12,386 nt of DNA from Stephanodiscus triporus (Eukaryota > Bacillariophyta > Thalassiosirophyceae > Thalassiosirales > Thalassiosiraceae): NCBI GenBank assembly GCA_036939755.1, contig JALLAZ010002293.1, forward strand, positions 1 to 12,386. Direction: 5' to 3'. The position numbers were made by a program, and so were the translations under genes. This document shows positions 7,271 through 12,386 of the stretch, one piece after another. The first letter of the stretch is position 1, and every line of letters begins with the position of its first letter. Below the pieces are notes generated by a model. That model was not told where the DNA came from. It did no database searches and saw nothing but the letters and a program-made list of their open reading frames with translations.

Positions 7271-9431
7271 TCACATCCCCGCCGGCCTATCCCACTGCGT
7301 TTCTTGCGTGATCTGATTGTAATAGTAAACTTGCCCGTCCGCGGCCGTGGCCGCCCTCCAAGGAGACGCGTCGACGTGGGGCACGTGGACGCCGCCGGGT
7401 TGCATCCCGTACTGGCCGCCCTGCATGGGCGCATAGAGTTGCTGCTGCTGATAGGCGAACTGTCCGCCGTATTGCGCCGCCTGCGGGATCATGGGCTGTA
7501 GGCCGTGAGGACGACCCTGGGATTGATAATCCTGATAGGGTAGCTGCTGCTGGTAGGGTTGTTGCTGTTGGTATCCCTGATGACCGCCGCCTCCCATGCC
7601 TCCTCCCATGTGTCCATCTTTGCATCGAGCAATGGGGCGTCGACGAGGGAAGGAGGACGAGCCAAGAAAAGCGTAAGAGGGGGGGGGGAGGGTGAGAAGA
7701 TCGGTGACGTAAGAGAGAGAATTACGAAAGCAAACACAAAAAGTTCGATCTCCGAAAACAAAACAAAAACTCACGTCCGCCGGCGTACGGGTGATTCGGA
7801 CCCATGTCTATTATCTCTCTAAGCATCTGCTTCGCCATCTCGATCCCCCTCCTCGACCCCTTGATGCTGACCTGACAATCCTGCCCCGCCGGCACGTTTT
7901 GCTTCGTCTGTATGTCGCACCCCGACCGCTTCTGGAGGTCGTTTATCGTAACGCCCCGCTGGCCGATGATGCGGCCCATGAACATCTTCGCGCAAGGGAA
8001 GATTTCGGATTCGATACCGCCACCCCCGACCAAGGAGGACGAGGAGGAGCCGTATTGATTAGGGGAGAGCGCCGCCTGCGGCATGTGACCGCCGCCGATG
8101 CCGACGACGCCGTACGACCCCGTGCCCCCCCCCCCCGCGCCGAGCGCCTTGTCGCGTATCAGCATCTCGAGGGCCTGGGCGGAATCCATCGCGGGATTCG
8201 CGCAGAGGAACATCATCATCTCCTCGGCCCTCCTTATCGCGTCGTCGTTCCCAGTTATCGTGACGAGTCGGTGATTCCCGTCCTGTCCCATGCTGTGATC
8301 GACCTGTATCTTCGCGCCGCTCTCGTTCTGCAACTTGCGTATCATCTCGCCTCCCCTCCCTATGATCTTCCCGATGACGTTGCCCGGTATGTGCAAGCTC
8401 TTCGTCGACGCCCTGCCGAGGGGCAGGTCGGCCTCCTTCCCCCTCTCGGTGCAAAGCATGGAAACTAATTGTTTCGCGAAGTCGATCGACGCACGCGTGC
8501 CGCGGTACGTGACGATCCGAGGCGCGCCGGACGGCACGTTCTGATCGACGTCGATGCGACAGCCCGACCGGGCCTGGAGGTCGCGTATCATCTCCCCCCC
8601 CTTCCCAATGACCCGCCCTACGTACGACGCGGACACGGCGCCCCTCTCCTCGAGGGGAGGCGCGTCCGCCGTCGCCTCGCCGCCGCCGCCGCCGTTGGCG
8701 GAGGCGGAGGCGGATGAAGACGCGCTCGACGCGGCGACGACCGGCATCGCCGCGATCGCGGACGACGACGACGACGACGACGGAGGCGGCCCGACGGCGG
8801 AGACGTCGTCCGTCGGGGGGGGGGGAGTCGTCGTCGCCGAGGATTCTTCCGCCCTCTCCGCGGCGGGGACGACGACGACGACGGCCGCGTCCGTCCCGCC
8901 CGCCGAGGAGGAGGAGGAGGAGGAGGACGAGACGACCCCCCCCTCCTCCTCCTTCCCCACTTTCTTCGCCGCGCCTCCTTCGTCGTCGTCGTCCCGGGTC
9001 TTCCTCGGACGGGCCGAGTCCTCGACGCGACGATCGTCGTCGTCGTCGTCGTCGTCGTCTTTCGCGGCGGCGGCGGCGGCGGCAACGTCGGATACGCCGT
9101 CGGCGCCCCCGTCGTCCTCCTCCTCCTCCTCGGTCGCGGGCCGCGCGTCCTCCCCGTCCGCCCCGTCGGTCGCGACGGCGGCGGATTCCTCTCCGCCGTC
9201 GTTCTCGCCCCCCCCCCCCTCCCCCTCCTCCTTGATCGCCTTCGTCGTCGTCGTCGTCGTCGTCGCCTCCTCCTCCCCCTCCTCTTTTTTCGCCGTCGCC
9301 GTCGCCGTCGCCTCCTCCTCCTTCTTGACGACGACCTCCTCTACCTCCTCTACCTCCTTCTCCTCGGCCTTGGCCTTTTTGGACTTCGCGGGAGCACGTC
9401 CGGACTTGCGCTTGCGCGTGGCGGCAGCCAT
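7271..9431 (-). CDS. three-KH plus WW domain RNA-binding protein
   Basis: Exons 9431-7775 and 7617-7271 (minus strand) join with a split His codon to 667 residues. The start ATG is followed by a basic, NLS-like segment (KRKSGRAPAKSKKAK). Residues about 20-255 are an acidic, Ala/Ser/Thr-rich disordered region built from trinucleotide repeats. Three KH domains follow, with GXXG loops GKGG (276-279), GRGG (358-361) and GQRG (490-493), all RNA-contact signatures. After KH3 comes a Gln/Tyr/Gly-rich, prion-like segment (about 557-635) and a C-terminal WW domain with W639, YYYN and W661 before Pro664, which would bind proline-rich partners. FUBP/KSRP and PCBP families share the KH part. The KH-KH-KH-WW order is known from the C1 subunit of the Chlamydomonas clock-associated RNA-binding complex CHLAMY1. 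A role in mRNA processing, stability or translation is likely; the exact target is unknown. It shares a divergent intergenic region with gene 4. Confidence 0.88.
7618..7774 (-). other. coding intron of gene 3 (157 bases)
   Basis: On the minus strand the donor GTGAGT begins at 7774, after the KH3 exon, and the acceptor TGCAAAG ends at 7618. Splicing completes a His codon (C plus AT) and leads into the Gly/Gln-rich and WW exon. Without splicing the KH reading frame ends within the intron and lacks the WW domain. Confidence 0.88.
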
Positions 9432-9444
9432 TGTTATGTTAGTC

Positions 9445-9525
9445 CTGTATTATTGATTCGGTGGGTCGGGTGTGGGCCGTCGTCGGTCGGTGTGTGGGTA
9501 GGTGGGGGTGAAGAATACTACTTAC
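9445..9525 (-). other. possible 5' UTR intron of gene 3 (81 bases)
   Basis: On the minus strand GAG|GTAAGTA has its donor at 9525, and AATACAG|GAC ends at 9445, 13 bases before the ATG. The 81-base length matches the other short introns here (75, 80, 81). No coding frame tests it, so it rests on splice signals alone. Confidence 0.4.
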
Positions 9526-9537
9526 CTCTAGTAGAGT

Positions 9538-9553
9538 GTACTCTAAAGAGTAC
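9538..9553. repeat. inverted repeat GTACTCT-AA-AGAGTAC
   Basis: Perfect 7-base arms around AA, with TACCT (9523-9527) and AGGTA (9555-9559) as outer, unevenly spaced arms. It lies about 110 bases upstream of the gene 3 ATG, beside the donor of the proposed 5' UTR intron. Confidence 0.5.
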
Positions 9554-9633
9554 TAGGTACGATACGATACTACTCTAGATACTTCTCCTACACAACAACC
9601 AGGTGAAAAGGTGAGAGGTCAGACGGATGCGTT

Positions 9634-9649
9634 GACAGACCGGTCTGTC
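9634..9649. repeat. perfect 16-base palindrome GACAGACCGGTCTGTC
   Basis: Eight-base arms with no spacer, in the middle of the divergent promoter. GGTGAAA (9602-9608) and TTTCACC, a few bases after the palindrome, add an outer inverted pair. The form is typical of a site for a dimeric DNA-binding protein, but no factor can be named. Confidence 0.55.
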
Positions 9650-9929
9650 TTTCACCCTCTTTTTATGTCCGTCCACAAAAAAAACCAAGGCGGCTCAGAC
9701 GAGAGGCCGTGCTCAGACGGGCGACCAAGGGCAACACCTGGTACCATATCTACTTATCTACATTCACCTCGTTTAGATCCCGACACATCAATTACATAAT
9801 ATTATTAATATCATCAATCCCCTTCGAAGCATCTCCGCCCCGGTCCCCGCCCCTCCTCCCCCCACCCCCTCCATACAAATACATTTGTCCGATATATCGC
9901 TCGAAGGTCACAAAAACGGACAAAAAATA

Positions 9930-11641
9930 ATGTCGTCCGCCCCCCCGTCCTCCTCCATCTTCGACGATGTCGACGTGTCGACCTTCCCGACCTCGAACGC
10001 CTCGCTGTCCGACCACGCGCGGTACGAGCATCCGCTCGTGCAGCGATACGCCACGAGGGAGATGTCCGCGATACTATCGCCCGCGATGAAATTCACCACG
10101 TGGAGGAAGCTGTGGCTCGCACTGGCATCGTCGCAGCGCGAGCTCGGGATCGACATATCCGAGGAACAGTTGAATCAGATGAAGGATACGCTGTACGACG
10201 TCGACTTCGACAGGGCGGACGCGTACGAACGTAGATTCCGACACGACGTCATGGGACACGTACACGCGTACGGCGACGTCGCGCCACTCGCGATGCCGAT
10301 CCTCCACCTCGGAGCGACGTCGTGTTACGTCGGGGACAACGCGGACATAATCGTGATGAGGGAGGCGCTTACGTTGATCAGGACGAAGTTGGTCAAGACC
10401 CTCGACGCTCTCTCGAAATTCGCCGACAGGTACAAGGACGTGCCGACACTGGGGTTCACCCACTACCAGCCGGCGCAGCTCACCACGATCGGGAAGCGGT
10501 CGACGCTATGGATGCACGACCTCCTCCTCGATTACGTCCGCGTCTGTCGCGAGATCGACGACCTCGCGATGAGGGGCGCGAAGGGCACGACGGGAACTCA
10601 GGCGTCCTTCCTCGAATTGTTCGACGGAGATCACGGGAGGGTGAAGCGCCTCGACGAAATGGTCTGCGAGAAGATGGGATTCGTCGACGCCTCGTCCGGT
10701 AGGGCGAAGTGCGTCGCCGTTAGCGGCCAGACGTACACCCGCAAGGTCGATTACTTCGTTCTGTCGGCATTGAGCGGGATCGCCCAGTCGGCGTACAAGA
10801 TGTGCGGCGACGTTCGTCTCCTCGCGAATCTCAAGGAGGTCGAGGAGCCGTTCGAGGACGATCAGGTCGGTAGCAGCGCCATGCCGTACAAGCGCAACCC
10901 GATGAGGTCCGAGCGCGTTTGCTCTCTATCGAGGTACGTCATGTCCCTCCCCGCGACCGCCGCGCACACGCACGCGAATCAGTGGTTCGAGCGCACGCTC
11001 GACGACAGCGCGATACGTCGTATCGTTATACCGGAGTCCTTCCTCGCCGTGGACGTGATATTGAACCTCCTGATGAACATCGGGGACGGGATGGTCGTAT
11101 GGGAGAAGGTCGTGGAGAGGCACGTCATGGAGGAGTTGCCCTTCATGGCCACGGAGGTCATCCTGATGGAATGTGAGTGTGCCCCCTGCCGTGACGTGTA
11201 CATATTTTATAATGTATGCCCCCGTATAAGGGGGCCGCCTTTTCTCTCTCCCCCTATTCGCACTCCTGCTAATCGATGCCCTTCCCCCCCCCCCCCCCGC
11301 CTACGTTCCTCGTTTCGTCGAATCGTCGAATTACTCCCTCCTCAGGCGTCAAGGCGGGAGGTGATCGTCAGGAGTTGCACGAGGCGATACGCGTCCATTC
11401 CATGGCCGCGGGCGCTGTCGTCAAGGGCCAGGGCAAGTCGAACGACCTGCTGGAACGAATCGCCGCGGATCCGCTGTTCGGGGCAGTCCACGACAGGTTG
11501 CACGCGTTGATCGATCCAAGGCTATTCGTTGGCAGGGCCAAGGAGCAGACTAGGGAATTCTTGGAGGAGGAAATCATGCCGATTCTTGAGAAGGAGAAGG
11601 TGGCTTTGGGGAAGGCGATTGTGGATGGGGTAAACGTCTGA
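9930..11641 (+). CDS. ADSL: adenylosuccinate lyase
   Basis: Exons 9930-11172 and 11346-11641 join through a split Cys codon to 512 residues, slightly longer than human ADSL (about 484). It cleaves fumarate from succinyl-AICAR and from adenylosuccinate, two steps of purine synthesis, normally as a cytosolic homotetramer. Visible family motifs: HPLVQRYA near the N-terminus, HLGATSCYVGDN (from H126), THYQPAQLTTIGKR (T177/H178) and the fumarate-lyase signature SSAMPYKRNP (315-324), all with key residues present. The C-terminal exon restores MECVKAGGDRQELHEAIR, matching the human order M-x-M-VKAGG-x-RQ, followed by a typical NDLLERIAADPLF segment. The ATG at 9930 is the first in frame; an upstream TTG would add 15 residues without family support. 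No targeting peptide is evident in the Ser/Pro/Asp-rich N-terminus. No defects seen. Confidence 0.96.
11173..11345 (+). other. intron of the adenylosuccinate lyase gene (173 bases)
   Basis: Donor GTGAGT at 11173 and acceptor CTCCTCAG ending at 11345. The 3' half has a strong pyrimidine tract including a long C run near 11286-11298. Splicing in phase 1 gives MEC|VKAGG, which matches the conserved family sequence, so the junction is well supported. Confidence 0.93.
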
Positions 11642-11822
11642 ACGAAACAGATGACGAAACAATCGTCGATGACGACAAATTCTAGTTACATAATGGGCCC
11701 TCGCCGGGCCATTTTCTTGCTACTTCTCCAGAACAATTCCTTTAGCTTAATTGCGGTGAAGTAAATACATTTATGTCAATATATTCAGTTTCGCCTTTAG
11801 TCTCTGCTGAACAAATTATTTC
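11642..11822. other. convergent 3' spacer between genes 4 and 5
   Basis: 181 bases between two converging stop codons, probably with overlapping 3' UTRs. A GC-rich hairpin lies at 11692-11713. No gene and no canonical AATAAA on either strand was found. Confidence 0.5.
11692..11713. repeat. GC-rich hairpin in the convergent 3' spacer
   Basis: AATGGGCCC (11692-11700) pairs with GGGCCATT (11706-11713) across the loop TCGCC, with one bulged G, giving eight base pairs. It lies about 50 bases after the gene 4 stop and is T-rich just downstream on +. It may mark a 3' end or be incidental. Confidence 0.45.
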
Positions 11823-12386
11823 TTATCGAAACAATCCTTGCTTTTTGGATACCCCCGAAAGCTTGGAGAGTGTGTAGCTGAAGAGCAATGCCCCAGTGCT
11901 GAAAACGTAAACGTACCAGTTCGATGTGGCGAAAATGCATATGATTCCGAGTGTGGGCGGGATAACTATCAGGACAGCAGCCCAGTCGGGTATTGGGATA
12001 CGATATGGCCGTTGTACTGGGGCAAAGCAGTAGCAAATGTGTAAGTCTTATGGTGCACGACGCTCATGAGATATCCACACAGTCAGCGATAACTTACATT
12101 CTTTATAAAATAGCCTCAATTTGATGAAAGCGGCGTATTCTAACAGAACTGATATGGCGTACGTACAATTGAGAAGCTCCAACAGCTGACCAAAGTCGGC
12201 GCAACTGAATGCGATTATTACGATAGTGTTGGTTATGATGCCAGCTGAGGGAGTACCATACTTTGATCTTGCTTTGAAACATTTTGGAAGATAACCACGT
12301 TCAGCTAGCAAACATTTGAGACAAAGAAATTAGCGAGCGACAATTATTGAAGAAGTTAAGTGAACTCACAACGAAATGACTTACCC
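11823..12386 (-). CDS. APC-superfamily amino acid/polyamine permease, C-terminal part
   Basis: Partial: the 5' part lies beyond the right edge. On the minus strand the exons are (beyond) to 12385, 12304-12098 and 12016-11823. The exons give ...A-ERGYLPKCFKARSKYGTP, hydrophobic helices, EYAAFIKLRL, KELQRPYRIPIPDW, two more hydrophobic segments and a basic tail ending at TAA (11825-11823). The (M)AERG-x-LP, RS-x-YGTP, and RPYRIP motifs are typical of APC transporters, closest in my memory to plant polyamine uptake transporters (PUT/LAT-like). About 133 residues are visible. Such proteins carry amino acids or polyamines across a membrane with about 12 helices; substrate and membrane cannot be told from this part. 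It converges with gene 4 across a 181-base spacer. Confidence 0.85.
12017..12097 (-). other. intron of the permease gene (81 bases)
   Basis: Minus-strand donor GTAAGT from 12097 and acceptor TTTGCCCCAG ending at 12017. Splicing in phase 1 makes a Leu codon (T plus TA) and joins KLRLFYKE to QRPYRIP, the expected family continuity. Read through, the frame stops after about 17 unrelated residues. Confidence 0.88.
12305..12384 (-). other. intron of the permease gene (80 bases)
   Basis: Minus-strand donor GTAAGT from 12384, a CTAAT branch-like motif, and acceptor TTTGCTAG ending at 12305. Phase 1 joining of G and CT gives Ala, restoring AERG of the family motif (M)AERG. The upstream frame has a stop inside the intron. 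Confidence 0.82.

Larger units (their letters stand above)
9432..9929. promoter_or_regulatory. divergent promoter region between genes 3 and 4
   Basis: The 498 bases between the two divergent start codons must contain both promoters unless transcripts overlap. Contents: the inverted repeat 9538-9553, the perfect 16-base palindrome 9634-9649, three copies of TCAGACG (9619-9625, 9695-9701, 9713-9719), an AT-rich patch near 9790-9820 and C-rich tracts before the gene 4 ATG. No protein-coding gene is seen. Confidence 0.6.

Noticed and set aside
6917..7501. + strand frame from about 6917/6929, preceded by a TATATAAAA at 6732
   Set aside because: It runs through the G21 tract and then antisense to the Q-rich/WW exon. 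Composition is unremarkable and the TATA-like sequence is about 200 bases upstream, so it is not called.
7791..8468. Long + strand open frame (225 codons) opposite KH2-KH3
   Set aside because: A shadow of GC-biased codons on the other strand; no recognisable motif and no splice-supported extension.
8554..9456. Long + strand open frame (300 codons) opposite the N-terminus of gene 3
   Set aside because: It is the antisense of trinucleotide-repeat coding sequence; its product is Ser/Pro/Val low-complexity with no domain, while the minus strand encodes three clear KH domains in one continuous frame.
9885..9929. TTG-initiated N-terminal extension of adenylosuccinate lyase
   Set aside because: Eukaryotic start at a TTG is unlikely, the added 15 residues have no family support, and an ATG with A at -3 is present at 9930.
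11173..11345. Reading adenylosuccinate lyase as a frameshifted pseudogene, because the first frame continues into unrelated sequence
   Set aside because: Canonical GTGAGT..CAG splice sites exactly restore the conserved VKAGG-x-RQ-x-x-H sequence, so it is an intron and not a break.
1..12386. tRNA or rRNA genes, and transposon or viral genes
   Set aside because: No cloverleaf with conserved T-arm, no rRNA-like stretch and no reverse transcriptase, integrase, transposase or capsid motif was seen on reading both strands; a covariance or profile search was not possible.

Overview
This is a nuclear eukaryotic window. The evidence is spliceosomal introns of 75 to 173 bases with GT..AG ends (one carries a perfect TACTAAC branch site), no operon layout, disordered low-complexity protein segments, and eukaryote-type domains (KH, WW, RanBP2 zinc finger, Tudor). 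Compact genes, short introns, GC-rich exons full of GAC/CGTC-type repeats, and a three-KH plus WW protein next to a plant-like amino acid/polyamine permease suggest a microalga, most likely a diatom or related stramenopile. That assignment is inference; no marker gene is present.

Layout, left to right. Bases 1-288 are the leader or promoter of gene 1, with a small palindrome and a 23-codon upstream ORF. Gene 1 (+, 289-3615) encodes a 1108-residue protein: a very long disordered N-terminal part, two tandem 24-residue basic repeats, one transmembrane helix and a C-terminal domain resembling DUF3293. Gene 2 (+, 3799-6504, one 75-base intron) encodes about 876 residues: a RanBP2-like zinc finger lacking one zinc ligand, a Tudor-like domain, an acidic stretch and a C-terminal half I do not recognise that carries a recent 105-base tandem duplication. 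Bases 6505-7270 separate gene 2 from the convergent gene 3 and hold a hairpin and a 21-base poly(G) tract.

Gene 3 (-, 7271-9431, one 157-base coding intron, possibly a further intron in its 5' leader) encodes a 667-residue RNA-binding protein: acidic disordered N-terminus, three KH domains, a Gln/Tyr/Gly-rich prion-like segment and a C-terminal WW domain, the order known from the C1 subunit of Chlamydomonas CHLAMY1. A 498-base divergent intergenic region with several palindromes separates it from gene 4 (+, 9930-11641, one 173-base intron), a complete adenylosuccinate lyase (512 residues) of purine synthesis. Gene 5 (-, 11823 to beyond the right edge) is the C-terminal part of an APC-superfamily amino acid/polyamine permease with two short introns.

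The genes do not form an obvious pathway; they look like ordinary neighbours in a compact genome. The best leads are the KH-KH-KH-WW protein whose own mRNA would carry a C21 tract five bases after its stop codon, and the two unrecognised multidomain proteins (genes 1 and 2), each containing a tandem in-frame duplication.
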